Shown here piece after piece: positions 27,079-35,442 of a stretch of 64,000 nt of DNA (positions are counted from its first letter, which is position 1; each line of letters opens with the position of its first letter). The notes under the pieces were generated by a model. That model did no database searches and was not told the origin of the DNA. It saw only the letters and a program-made list of their open reading frames with translations. The translations under genes were made by a program, and so were the position numbers. This DNA is from UBA4810 sp002479215 (lineage in GTDB: Bacteria > Desulfobacterota > Syntrophia > Syntrophales > Smithellaceae), in contig JBEKVB010000003.1 of assembly GCA_049514435.1 (NCBI GenBank), forward strand, positions 1 through 64,000, written 5' to 3'.

Positions 27079-28595
27079 CTAAGTTCAATCCTTAAATCGA
27101 AATCAACTTTGGTACCCTGCTTGGAAAGGCTGGTCGAGCCCACGGCCACGTTTTTAAAGTATCTTGATTGGGCCAGTTCATTTTTTATGGCGGAAACATC
27201 ATCAATATTTTTAGCCTGTCCTTTAATTGAAACGTCGGTATTTTCGTAACTGAAATCGGTAATGACTATATCACGAGAAGTTGAAATCAAACTGGAGATT
27301 TCTTTCAATAAATCAACAACCGGTATATCCCGTGCGCCTTCGTAAAGACCAAACGTCTTTTTGTTTTCAGCAAGCTTCGTTTTGAGTTGTTGCACAGGGT
27401 CAACCATGGCCTGAGCTTCGGGGAAATTTTTCTTAAAAATCATGGAGATTTGTTTTTTGATATTGTCTTGGCGCTGAGTCTGCATGCCATAGTCAAGAAA
27501 TTGATTGATCGCCGCCAGAAAGAAAATTATTCCGGCAACTATCGCTGCCCACCTCAACTGTTCTTTGAATTTAATCCGGACATTTTTAGCGGCAAATTCA
27601 CCTTGACGGAAATTAAAAGATGTTTTGCCGTTAAATATCCTCAGTGCCGTCGCCAGCGCCGTATTCATAATCTGCGGCTGGTATTTCCCCCGGAGATTAC
27701 CTTCGATTTCGATCTGTTTTGATCCGGCCAGATCAAGAGTCTCTACGGGCAGGGCAAAATAATTCTCCAACTCTTTTTTCAGAGGGGGAAACAGACAACC
27801 TCCGCCGGTTACAGTAATTTGAGTCAAATCGCTTTGCAGAATATCGTTTAACTTCATAAATTCAATGGTATTCTTTAGCTCCAGGCAAAACTTGTGGCAC
27901 AAATCGCTGACCTTTGCTCCCACGGAACTGTAATCGGCATTGATTTTTGTAAGTTCGGCCTGACTGGTTTCCGCAGACATATCAGCAGCCAATGCCGCCG
28001 TAATCTGATTGCCGCCTATGGCCAAAGAGCGTAATTGAACGATTGTGCCATTTTCATAAAATACTGCTGTCGTCGAGCCTGCGCCTATATCCAATAAGAC
28101 GCCGCTTGCTTTTGCTTCTTTCTTCTCCAATATTTCGGAGGTTAGCGCCGCGGAAGAAACGTCAATGACGGACACCTCTCCCAGATTGCTTTCAATCAGG
28201 GCTATCCAATCCTGGATTACTTTTTTGGTTGCGGCGGCTACAAGAAGGCCGCTTGCGTGAACTTTTAAATAATCGGTGACTATTTCACTTACGGCAAAAG
28301 GGATAAGCGGTTCTAACTCGAAAGGTAGTGTTTTTCTGATTTTATTGTCATCATGGAAAGGCAAGCTGACTTGCCTGAACATTATGTCATTTAGCGGCAA
28401 AGAAATGCAGCAGGGGGTGTTAAGAAAACTTTTGTTTTCCGCCAGTTTTTTTAATGCCGCTTCCATTCCGCCACAGACGTTAATATCCAAAGTCTCTGTG
28501 GCAAGAATGCGGCCACCAGTTAAACCTTTTCTTGTGAACAGTACTGCCTTTATTGTGCTTTGGCCGATATCCAGCCCTAATACGGTTTGTGGCAT
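27075..28595 (-). CDS. gspL: type II secretion protein GspL (PilM-like cytoplasmic domain)
   Basis: A 506-residue inner-membrane protein. Residues 1-320 form an actin-like PilM/GspL domain (G-L-D-I-G-Q-S-T-I-K-A at the start, G-V-L-L-D-I-G-A-G-S-T-T near 168). A membrane helix at about 345-365 follows, then a periplasmic ferredoxin-like domain (PilN-like). It thus resembles a PilM-PilN fusion. It recruits GspE. The start shares one base with the stop of gspK. Confidence 0.9.
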   Translation of the reverse strand: MPQTVLGLDIGQSTIKAVLFTRKGLTGGRILATETLDINVCGGMEAALKKLAENKSFLNTPCCISLPLNDIMFRQVSLPFHDDNKIRKTLPFELEPLIPFAVSEIVTDYLKVHASGLLVAAATKKVIQDWIALIESNLGEVSVIDVSSAALTSEILEKKEAKASGVLLDIGAGSTTAVFYENGTIVQLRSLAIGGNQITAALAADMSAETSQAELTKINADYSSVGAKVSDLCHKFCLELKNTIEFMKLNDILQSDLTQITVTGGGCLFPPLKKELENYFALPVETLDLAGSKQIEIEGNLRGKYQPQIMNTALATALRIFNGKTSFNFRQGEFAAKNVRIKFKEQLRWAAIVAGIIFFLAAINQFLDYGMQTQRQDNIKKQISMIFKKNFPEAQAMVDPVQQLKTKLAENKKTFGLYEGARDIPVVDLLKEISSLISTSRDIVITDFSYENTDVSIKGQAKNIDDVSAIKNELAQSRYFKNVAVGSTSLSKQGTKVDFDLRIELR

Positions 28596-29566
28596 TAATC
28601 CTGCCTCCAGTTGATTATCTGGACGGATTTTTGCCCTGATCTTTTTACCACTCCGCTTAAGCTTTGTTCCATGTTTTTCATCTTTCCTACGGAAATAATT
28701 TTAAAATAATTGCTTTTTACCGTAATCAGTTCCGGCTTGATCGTTACGCCCACCATACCGGGAACTTGTCTATACCACTGGGGACTGGATAAATCATTGC
28801 CTTCTTTCCTGCGGTATTCATCCATTTTATCAGCCAATTCGACCGTGATGTCGGGAGAAAGGGCGCGTAGAACCATTTTGGGCGCTGTATTTATATTTAT
28901 TACTCCATCGCTGTCTGCGGTAACGTATTGAGCCAGCGCTGGTTTTTCTTTTGTCCCAGTAAAAATTTCGTTGGTTATTCCCTTTACCATAAGCAGTTCT
29001 TCAATACAATCCAAGGGAGCATTTTTCGCTTCATAAGGCGGATCTAAAGAAGTATAATAGGAAGTTTCGGCTCCATAACCCGTAACCTCATTATCCGCAT
29101 CAATCCAGTCTTTGATGGAATCGACTATTACATTTACTGTCATTTCGTCTAGTCCAAATTCCGGCTGGCTTAGCAATCGAGTCAATATATCTTTAATGGC
29201 CGGATTATATTGATTTCCATTTATCAGATTATTGAGAGGAATTTTACCGGCTTCATCTTCGACTGTCGCGACAAAATAACCGTCAGTAAAAAGAGTCGTG
29301 GATTGTGCAGATAGTATCTCCGTCTGTGCCCAATTATCGAGCAACGTGACGTAATTGTTATTAGAATTGGCCAGAATTGCCGCAGCCCCGTAAAAGCCGG
29401 ATTTGGCAATATATGTTAACTTGATGCCATCGCTGAGGTTGGCCGCATCATAAATTGCGGCACGTGTAGAACGATTCAATTCTATAGCGACAGCCACTAA
29501 AATACTGACGATCAGTATTACCGTGATCAGCGCGATTCCGCGATTATTGAGAAATATATTTTTCAT
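28595..29566 (-). CDS. gspK: type II secretion minor pseudopilin GspK
   Basis: A 323-residue tip pseudopilin. The prepilin leader ends N-N-R-G, followed by I-A-L-I-T-V-I-L-I-V-S with Leu replacing the +5 Glu, as is usual for GspK. The large globular domain includes a GspK insertion with D-S-I-K-D-W-I-D-A-D-N-E, the calcium-binding motif of this family. It caps the pseudopilus with GspI and GspJ. gspJ ends 5 bp upstream. Confidence 0.92.
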   Translation of the reverse strand: MKNIFLNNRGIALITVILIVSILVAVAIELNRSTRAAIYDAANLSDGIKLTYIAKSGFYGAAAILANSNNNYVTLLDNWAQTEILSAQSTTLFTDGYFVATVEDEAGKIPLNNLINGNQYNPAIKDILTRLLSQPEFGLDEMTVNVIVDSIKDWIDADNEVTGYGAETSYYTSLDPPYEAKNAPLDCIEELLMVKGITNEIFTGTKEKPALAQYVTADSDGVININTAPKMVLRALSPDITVELADKMDEYRRKEGNDLSSPQWYRQVPGMVGVTIKPELITVKSNYFKIISVGKMKNMEQSLSGVVKRSGQKSVQIINWRQD

Positions 29567-29571
29567 TGCGT

Positions 29572-30240
29572 TTATTTTTTTACCGGTAAAAATACCTTCG
29601 TCATAAATTTGTATGGTTTTTCTTTATCATTTAAATTGACTAGGCCGAGCTCTATTTTTACAGCTGCGGGAGCTTTGCCTTTTTGTTCTGCCGAAGATAA
29701 AGAAGTATCCCAAGATTCCAATTCTGTGCCTGTAGGATCATAAAATCTTAAGCTCCAAGAATCGACGTTTTGACAAACCAAAAACCCGCCGCTGATGTTT
29801 TGTTCTGTGGAAGGTTTGGCACCGGGGATATCGGATCTCCACAAAGAAAAGCTGTCCCCGCCTTCATCCTCTTGCACATAATAACTGATTGTAGCCGGAT
29901 AACCTTCACCTTCATTTTCGCCGAAAGCCAGATGAGCAGCCGACCAGAAAGAAAGAGAATAAAACTCCCGGTTACTTAATGTTTTTCCCTCGGCGCGCAA
30001 GTAAAAGGAGCCAGAGGAGAGCTGCAGAGACGATAAATCTTTAATCATCCTGTCCATTGCTGTCCGCGCCGTTTTGTAAAGATTGTTTTGATATTCAATG
30101 TCGCGGACGACTTTCATTGTATAGCTATACGAGACGTAAACAGTGGAAAGAACCAAGCCGAGAATTAATATGGCGATCATTATTTCGACCAGTGTAAAAC
30201 CGTTTACGCAAATATTTTTTTTTATGGGTTGATCGGTCAT
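29572..30240 (-). CDS. gspJ: type II secretion minor pseudopilin GspJ
   Basis: 222 residues with a prepilin leader N-G followed by F-T-L-V-E-I-M-I-A-I-L-I-L-G, including the +5 Glu. It is part of the GspI-J-K tip complex. The gene is 3 bp downstream of gspI in the same run. The beta-rich globular part is of normal size. Confidence 0.92.
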   Translation of the reverse strand: MTDQPIKKNICVNGFTLVEIMIAILILGLVLSTVYVSYSYTMKVVRDIEYQNNLYKTARTAMDRMIKDLSSLQLSSGSFYLRAEGKTLSNREFYSLSFWSAAHLAFGENEGEGYPATISYYVQEDEGGDSFSLWRSDIPGAKPSTEQNISGGFLVCQNVDSWSLRFYDPTGTELESWDTSLSSAEQKGKAPAAVKIELGLVNLNDKEKPYKFMTKVFLPVKK

Positions 30241-30243
30241 AAA

Positions 30244-30615
30244 TTACATCCCTGTTGTCTTGTAAAGAACAAGTTTGTATGTTCCGCCACTAATAAATAA
30301 TTTATTGGTTACCGTAACTTCAATTTTCTTAAACTGCGGCAGCTGGGTATCGCCAACTTCCAGATGCCAGGTATATTGAGGATAATCAGGACCAAAGTCT
30401 CCGTCTTCGCTATGGCTTACCAAAGTAGATCCGGCTTCAACCTCGACCATTTTGCTTTGGGCCAGCAGGGCAGCGGTGGTCATAAAGCGGGAATCAGTAG
30501 ACATGGAAATGCTCTGTGATTGCAGTTGAAAGACTGCGACCAGCGCAATGGCTAAAATTGCCATCGCGATCATCACTTCCATCAGGGTGAACCCGTTTGC
30601 TTTGTTTTGCGTCAT
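30244..30615 (-). CDS. gspI: type II secretion minor pseudopilin GspI
   Basis: 123 residues with leader K-A-N-G then F-T-L-M-E-V-M-I-A-M-A-I-L-A. It is the shortest of the minor pseudopilins, as is normal for GspI, and nucleates the tip complex. It sits between gspH and gspJ. Confidence 0.92.
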   Translation of the reverse strand: MTQNKANGFTLMEVMIAMAILAIALVAVFQLQSQSISMSTDSRFMTTAALLAQSKMVEVEAGSTLVSHSEDGDFGPDYPQYTWHLEVGDTQLPQFKKIEVTVTNKLFISGGTYKLVLYKTTGM

Positions 30616-30626
30616 GACGCTGTCCT

Positions 30627-31178
30627 TTATCTGGTATTAGATTGTCCTGAACCGGTCACAGGAATATCAACATATTTATCATAAACATCCGTTACACCCA
30701 GAAAAGGATTTATTATCATGGTCATTCTATTTTCTTCATAAGCTAGATGGATTACGGCCGGCGAGCAAATATTTTTTTTCCCGAATTTAATTCTTACTTC
30801 ATCCTTGGATTGTTTTTTATTATTTTCTCCCACAATATCCAGGATAACAACCCCGGAAGGCAAATGCAGCGGGCGCTTTTTTATCTCATCTTGTTTTTCC
30901 GGAGTCATGTCGGACGCCAAAACCCAATAGGCGGAATTAGGCAAATCCAGACAAAGGATGTAATCCATTTGGTCGCGGACAGCTTCCACGCGCAGCTTTT
31001 TTTCCATTCCCATAAGCTGACGCGAAGCCTTTTTAAGACTGTCTCCGGTCAAAACATCCCTCGTGGAGGGAACGGCCAAAACCAGAACCACGCCGATGAG
31101 AGCAATAACAAGAAGGAGTTCTATAAGAGTAAAACCTAAGGGCCTTGCCAAATGGACATATGCGAATTTGCGCTTCAT
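30627..31178 (-). CDS. gspH: type II secretion minor pseudopilin GspH
   Basis: 183 residues from ATG 31178. The prepilin leader is 15 residues, ending P-L-G, followed by F-T-L-I-E-L-L-L-V-I-A-L-I-G. The globular part is of GspH type. An earlier in-frame start at 31235 would overlap gspG by 47 bp and give an over-long leader, so it is not preferred. GspH joins the tip to the major pseudopilin. Confidence 0.88.
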   Translation of the reverse strand: MKRKFAYVHLARPLGFTLIELLLVIALIGVVLVLAVPSTRDVLTGDSLKKASRQLMGMEKKLRVEAVRDQMDYILCLDLPNSAYWVLASDMTPEKQDEIKKRPLHLPSGVVILDIVGENNKKQSKDEVRIKFGKKNICSPAVIHLAYEENRMTMIINPFLGVTDVYDKYVDIPVTGSGQSNTR

Positions 31179-31188
31179 TGAGCTATAC

Positions 31189-31641
31189 TTACTCAATTTC
31201 CCAGTTATTGATATCCTTATCAAAACCTTCACCACCTGGCTCCCCGTCAGCCCCTAGAGAGGTCAAATCAAAATCGCCGTGGCTGCCGGGACAGATATAG
31301 ACAAAATCATTTTTCCAGGCATCCTTGGGCACCTTGCCTTTTTCCAGATAACCGCCCTGACGCCAGTTTTTGGGAAGATTGCCGACAGTAGGTACTTCTA
31401 CTAAAGCCTTTAGCCCCTGCTCTGTTGTAGGATAGCTGCCATTGTCCAGCTTGTACATTCTTAGAGCGGTTTCCAACATGACAATTTGGGTCTTAGTTGT
31501 TCCCACTTTTGCTTTATCCGATTCACCCATGAAACGCGGGATAGCCACAGCTGCCAATAAGCCTAAAATAATGATGACCACCATTAATTCTATTAAAGTA
31601 AAACCTGCCTCAACATTTTTCTTTTGTCTGATCTTTTTCAT
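31189..31641 (-). CDS. gspG: type II secretion major pseudopilin GspG
   Basis: 150 residues from ATG 31641, preceded by AGGGG at proper distance; a TTG two codons earlier is less likely. The leader K-N-V-E-A-G is followed by F-T-L-I-E-L-M-V-V-I-I-I-L-G, then the invariant I-P-R-F and the calcium-site region with Y-P-T-T-E-Q-G-L-K-A-L. The C-terminus has D-G-x-x-G-G-E-G-x-D-x-D-I-x-N-W, the GspG calcium loop. It forms the body of the pseudopilus. About 300 bp of repeats lie between it and gspF. Confidence 0.95.
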   Translation of the reverse strand: MKKIRQKKNVEAGFTLIELMVVIIILGLLAAVAIPRFMGESDKAKVGTTKTQIVMLETALRMYKLDNGSYPTTEQGLKALVEVPTVGNLPKNWRQGGYLEKGKVPKDAWKNDFVYICPGSHGDFDLTSLGADGEPGGEGFDKDINNWEIE

Positions 31642-31661
31642 AATCAACCCCTGTTTTTTTA

Positions 31662-31772
31662 TTTATGAAACTTCAATTTCCCTATCAAAGTGTAGGAAAA
31701 TTGCTAAGTTGAATTAATAAAACTCAGATATTACAAGCACAGTACAGTAATATCTGTACGTTGAATTAATCC
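31662..31772 (+). repeat. family B hairpin repeats, two units in tandem
   Basis: Unit one has arms CAATTTCC and GGAAAATTG; unit two has perfect 10 bp arms CAGATATTAC and GTAATATCTG. The left block (ATGAAACT or TAAAACTC) and right block (TAAGTTGAATTAA or TACGTTGAATTAA) are constant, and the TTGAATTAAT of unit one runs into the start of unit two. Arm sequences differ completely between the units while the pairing is kept. Confidence 0.7.
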
Positions 31773-31815
31773 CGCGTGCGAAGCTTATTTGTAAACGTCG
31801 CATATGCCAAATCTT

Positions 31816-31942
31816 GGACGGCTTCGTAAAAGAGCCAGAGGCAAGGCGCGCAAATCCTGAGGAATGAGGCCTACTTTTCCGTAGGTCGCAGTGACGAAGG
31901 ATGCGGCGCAACGCAGCATATGGCCTTTTTACGAAGTCGTCA
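31816..31942 (+). repeat. dispersed repeat family C, copy 2 (MITE-like)
   Basis: Ends are inverted repeats of about 22 bp (GACGGCTTCGTAAAAGAGCC and the complement of GGCCTTTTTACGAAGTCGTC). The interior GAGGAATGAGGCCTACTTTT-CGTAGGTCGCAGTGACGAAGG matches copy 1 (13146-13271). The right end provides the TGA stop of gspF (31940-31942). Confidence 0.85.
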
Positions 31943-33166
31943 CCTTACCAACTGGTTCATCTCAAAAATCGGCAGTAAAATTGAAATCACTATGAAACCG
32001 ACTACCAATCCCATTACTAATATCATCAACGGCTCCAGAAGAGAAGTCATCACCATAATGTCGGATTGAACCTCAGTTTCATAAGCCGTGGCCACTCGGT
32101 TGAGCATTTTTTCCAGCGTGCCGCTTTGCTCTCCAACGGCAACCATTTCCGTAACCAGTGGAGGGAAGACACCGCTTTGTGTGAGAGGACCGGAGAGCCC
32201 CTTGCCCTCCTCCACATCTTTGCCGGCTTTACTGATTGCTTCGCCAATAAGGATATTGTTGACGACATTACGGACTATTTCCATTGACGACAAAAGCGGC
32301 ACGCCGCTTTGCAACAGAGTGGCGAGCGTCCGGCAAAACCTGGCAATAGCAATTTTGCGGTTGACCTGACCCCATACCGGACTTTTTAGCTTTACAGTGT
32401 CCCACAGGCGCTTGCCCGCTTCCGTACCGGTCGTCATATATTTAAAAGCAGCTATTGCGGCAAAAAAAAGAATCAGAATAAGCCACCAAAAAGATTTTAA
32501 AAAATTGCTGATGGCAATTAAAACAATTGTAATTATCGGCAGTGTCTGGTGCATATCGGTAAAGATACCGGTAATTTTGGGAACAACAAAAGTCATGAGC
32601 AGAAAAATAACGCCGCCTCCGATAAACAACATAATTATCGGGTAGGCCAGCGCTGACCTGATCTTGCTCATTAAGGTCTGCTGATTTTCGCTGAAATCGG
32701 CAAGCCTCTCCAGCACCAGATTAATTGTGCCCGAAGATTCTCCGGCCCTAACCATGTTCACGTAAAAAGGCGGGAAGATTCGGGGAAAATTCAACATGCC
32801 TTGCGTCAGGCTTTTACCTTCGTTAACTTGCTCGCGAATTTGCGCCAGTGTTTGCTTTAAAAGCGGATTTTTTGTTTGGGCGAATAAAACAGACAATGAA
32901 GGTACAAGTGGGATACCAGCGCCTAAAAGAGTCGAAAGCTGACGAGTGAATACAGACACATCTTTATTGGAAACCCGCTGCCAGAGATTAATTCCCAAAA
33001 CACCGGATAATGCCGCATCCTTCTTATCTGCCGCTTGATTAATTTCAATGGGGTAAACCCCCTCTTCGCGCAATTTCTGCCTCGCTGCGGCAACACCCAT
33101 TGCATCAACAAAGCCTTTACGCTCGTGTCCTTTTTCATCTAAAGCTGTATATTCGTATACACTCAT
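31940..33166 (-). CDS. gspF: type II secretion inner-membrane platform protein GspF
   Basis: A 408-residue polytopic protein with two homologous cytoplasmic GspF domains (about 70-190 and 273-395) and three membrane helices (about 172-196, 222-240, 378-400). It begins Y-E-Y-T-A-L-D-E-K-G, the standard start. It couples GspE rotation to pseudopilin insertion. It is the first gene of the operon, directly upstream of gspG except for intervening repeats. The last codons N-Q-L-V-R and the stop come at the edge of a family C element, so the C-terminus may have been slightly altered by its insertion, although length is normal. Confidence 0.95.
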   Translation of the reverse strand: MSVYEYTALDEKGHERKGFVDAMGVAAARQKLREEGVYPIEINQAADKKDAALSGVLGINLWQRVSNKDVSVFTRQLSTLLGAGIPLVPSLSVLFAQTKNPLLKQTLAQIREQVNEGKSLTQGMLNFPRIFPPFYVNMVRAGESSGTINLVLERLADFSENQQTLMSKIRSALAYPIIMLFIGGGVIFLLMTFVVPKITGIFTDMHQTLPIITIVLIAISNFLKSFWWLILILFFAAIAAFKYMTTGTEAGKRLWDTVKLKSPVWGQVNRKIAIARFCRTLATLLQSGVPLLSSMEIVRNVVNNILIGEAISKAGKDVEEGKGLSGPLTQSGVFPPLVTEMVAVGEQSGTLEKMLNRVATAYETEVQSDIMVMTSLLEPLMILVMGLVVGFIVISILLPIFEMNQLVR

Positions 33167-33294
33167 CTATTTTTACTCCATGAAACTCAATCTCTCGGGC
33201 ACGTCTACCATGATTTCAAATTTGATTCAATGAGTTATCATAAGTTCATGCAGGCATCTAATTTGAGATATGTTCTAATGGAAAAATGCGAGGA

Positions 33295-33323
33295 ATTATA
33301 AGGAGACTCTACATAGGAATCAA
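33295..33323 (-). promoter_or_regulatory. candidate promoter of the gsp operon
   Basis: On the minus strand TTGATT and a perfect TATAAT are separated by exactly 17 bp, leaving a leader of about 120 nt before gspF. The -35 lies at the edge of family A copy 2, so part of this promoter may come from the repeat. Confidence 0.5.
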
Positions 33324-33422
33324 TACTATTCCTAAATCAAAGATGATATCGAGGCGGCAAGGAGGAGGCGACGAGGCGTATTATACATACAAAGATAGCG
33401 CTTTGATTTATAATTGGTATAA
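33323..33422 (+). repeat. dispersed repeat family A, copy 2 (short form)
   Basis: About 100 bp with clear terminal inverted repeats (AATACTATTCCTAAATCAAAG and the complement of CTTTGATTTATAATTGGTAT). The left core GATATCGAGGCGGC-AAGGAGGAGGCGACGAGGCG is intact, but the right core (GTTGAGGAAGC-GACGACG) is deleted. It lies in the divergent region between gspF and the thioesterase gene. Confidence 0.85.
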
Positions 33423-33427
33423 TATTG

Positions 33428-33457
33428 TTGACACATTAGATCGCTTGCGTTTATAGC
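33428..33457 (+). promoter_or_regulatory. promoter of the thioesterase gene
   Basis: A perfect TTGACA (33428-33433) and TATAGC or TTATAG at 17-18 bp spacing, about 25 bp before the start codon; a GAGGGGAAGG ribosome site follows. It begins a few bases after the family A element. Confidence 0.5.
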
Positions 33458-33481
33458 AATGGTCACCGGGGAGGGGAAGGT

Positions 33482-33901
33482 ATGGAACTCAAGGCTCATA
33501 GTATTTGCAGGCTCGTCAAGAACGAAGACCTGAATCACCACGGAACACTGTTTGCGGGCAAAACGGCCATGTGGTTCGTGGAAGCGGGATTCATTGCCGC
33601 AGCAAGCCTTACACATCCTGAGAACATCGTATGCGTGAATATTCACGGTATGCTTTTTAAAAAACCTGTTAAAAATGGCCAAATCATCCGTTTTGAAAGC
33701 AAGGTTGTTCTGACTGGGAAAACACGCCTTATTTCATACGTAAGAATCGTGGATAACAGCAGTAACGAGTTTTATCTTGACGGTTTTATCAGCTTCGTGC
33801 ATGTGGATTTGAAAGGCAAGTCGCTGCCGCATGGAATCGAAATTAATCCTACAACCCCTGAAGATATTGCCCTGCAGGAAAAAGCAAAAAACTTGAAATA
33901 A
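33482..33901 (+). CDS. hotdog-fold acyl-CoA thioesterase
   Basis: A 139-residue hotdog protein with the N-H-H-G-T-L-F-A-G-K motif near 18-27 that matches the N-x-x-G-T-L-F-G-G signature of YciA/BACH-type acyl-CoA thioesterases. The catalytic Asp/Asn region follows in the helix. A single domain should form a hexamer or tetramer. It hydrolyses acyl-CoA in the cytoplasm; chain length cannot be told. Strong ribosome site GAGGGGAAGG. No operon partner: the next gene is convergent. Confidence 0.8.
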   Translation: MELKAHSICRLVKNEDLNHHGTLFAGKTAMWFVEAGFIAAASLTHPENIVCVNIHGMLFKKPVKNGQIIRFESKVVLTGKTRLISYVRIVDNSSNEFYLDGFISFVHVDLKGKSLPHGIEINPTTPEDIALQEKAKNLK

Positions 33902-33931
33902 AGAGTTTGTTTTCTGCTGATGCCCGAAGTA

Positions 33932-34666
33932 TTACTGCATTTTACGAATTCGCACTTCTATCCCTGTGGTATCTTTGAGCAGATCAGTCAGCTTTGCAGT
34001 GTCCGTATTTCCATAGTGGTAGGGGTAAAGAATCTTGGGACGGAAAGCCTTTGCCGCATCAGCTACCATTTCCGGAGTCATCGTATAGGGAAGATTCATG
34101 GGTAAAAACGCAACATCGATCCCTTTTAAGCTTTTCATTTCCGGAGTGTTTTCCGTATCTCCGGCAATATATACACGCTTGTCGCCAAAAGTGATTATAT
34201 AGCCATTGCCGGTACCTTTGGGGTGGAAAGGATTGCCGGGAGATCGCATATTCACTAAATTATACGCAGGAACCGCTTCAATTCGCAGGCCTCCGATAGT
34301 CCGGATATCGCCATTTTTCATAATGATTACGTCAGATATTTGCCTGGCGACTGTTTCCGTGGCAACTATTTTTGTTTTAGCATTTTTAATCAGGTTGATT
34401 GCATTGAGATCAAAATGATCCGGATGTTCATGGGTTATGAGGATTAAATCGGCTTTGGGCATTTTTGTGTAATCGGCCATCTGCGACACGGGATCGACAT
34501 GGATGACCTTCCCGTTTATGGACATCATTATGGTTCCATGGCCAACGAATGTTAAAACAAGGTCTCCTCTCGAAGTCTTTATTGTGTCGGATTCAAACTT
34601 TTGTTCCGCCGCAACCGCCATCGTCGCGCAGAGGAAAAATAAACTCATAAAAATTAATTTCCCCAT
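33932..34666 (-). CDS. exported MBL-fold metal-dependent hydrolase
   Basis: A 244-residue protein from ATG 34666, which has an ideal AGGAGG site; the frame is open further upstream but would overlap the next gene. A signal peptide (1-22, cleavage after A-V-A-A) suggests periplasmic location. The beta-lactamase-like fold has T-H-E-H-P-D-H-F-D (metal site), A-G-D-T near 165 and a late H-Y-G. The pattern is that of UPF0173/UlaG-like hydrolases (V-G-H-G-T near 47, Y-P-Y-H-Y). All metal ligands are present. The substrate is unknown. Confidence 0.85.
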   Translation of the reverse strand: MGKLIFMSLFFLCATMAVAAEQKFESDTIKTSRGDLVLTFVGHGTIMMSINGKVIHVDPVSQMADYTKMPKADLILITHEHPDHFDLNAINLIKNAKTKIVATETVARQISDVIIMKNGDIRTIGGLRIEAVPAYNLVNMRSPGNPFHPKGTGNGYIITFGDKRVYIAGDTENTPEMKSLKGIDVAFLPMNLPYTMTPEMVADAAKAFRPKILYPYHYGNTDTAKLTDLLKDTTGIEVRIRKMQ

Positions 34667-34727
34667 AATTGTCCTCCTAATTTTTCGATTAATCAACACG
34701 ACAGGAAATTTAAATAAATCTGCAAAC

Positions 34728-35390
34728 CTAATTGTTTTTTCCAATACGTGCCAAACAGTCCATGTAGCGGACACAAACATCGTCCAAAGGTTCGATGCAG
34801 AGACACTTTAAATAAGATTTGATAAAACCTTTGAGAAAAGCCGCTGCGGGAAGCCGCTTAACTTTATCTTCCTCAATGCTGATTAAATAATCCATGCGTA
34901 TTTTTGTTTCTCCGGCAATCTTTTCGATAGCCACACCCAGTTCATTTCTAATTGTCTTAAGATCAGCGCCGCTAATTTCCTGCTTGGATAAAATTTCATT
35001 AATGTGCTTATTTTGGGCGACTTTTTCCTTTAAAGTCGCTTTACTGTCTTTAAGCACAGCTGCTTTACCCCACTGTCTGCTGGCGTCATAAATACCCGCT
35101 GATCTTTTAGACCCCGCTTTACCTCCTACATTGTCGATAATTCCTAACTGTATAAGTTCTTTATCGTAGTTTTTTCTTTCTTTCCCATTGATGAGAGTTA
35201 GGTAAGCTTTTTCCAAAAGGTTAAGTATTTCTTGTCTTTCTTCAAGAGAAAAAAAAGAGTAACTGACCAGAGAGTCTGCCCGATACATTTGTATCGCGGC
35301 ATTATAGGCATGGCGAATTTCAAAAAATGCCGCATCAGGGGTAATATCCAAAATTTCATAATAATTCAGTTTGGCAAAATTTTTTTTCAT
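34728..35390 (-). CDS. J-domain-like protein with RodZ-type helix-turn-helix
   Basis: Residues 7-77 match a J-domain (N-Y-Y-E-I-L-D-I-T-P-D-A at the start, D-K-E-L at the end), but the essential H-P-D is R-A-D here (Y-R-A-D-S), so it should not stimulate DnaK. Residues 140-210 match the HTH_25 domain of RodZ (I-R-N-E-L-G-V-A-I-E-K-I-A and I-R-M-D-Y-L-I-S-I-E). No membrane helix is present. It lies 52 bp downstream of a MinD/ParA-like ATPase on the same strand; such pairs recur in deltaproteobacteria and may act together in positioning or polarity. This role is inferred from context only. Confidence 0.75.
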   Translation of the reverse strand: MKKNFAKLNYYEILDITPDAAFFEIRHAYNAAIQMYRADSLVSYSFFSLEERQEILNLLEKAYLTLINGKERKNYDKELIQLGIIDNVGGKAGSKRSAGIYDASRQWGKAAVLKDSKATLKEKVAQNKHINEILSKQEISGADLKTIRNELGVAIEKIAGETKIRMDYLISIEEDKVKRLPAAAFLKGFIKSYLKCLCIEPLDDVCVRYMDCLARIGKNN

Positions 35391-35442
35391 AAAAAGACCT
35401 CAAGCGTAATATTCTTATAAAAACTTTATAAAATTGATGCCT

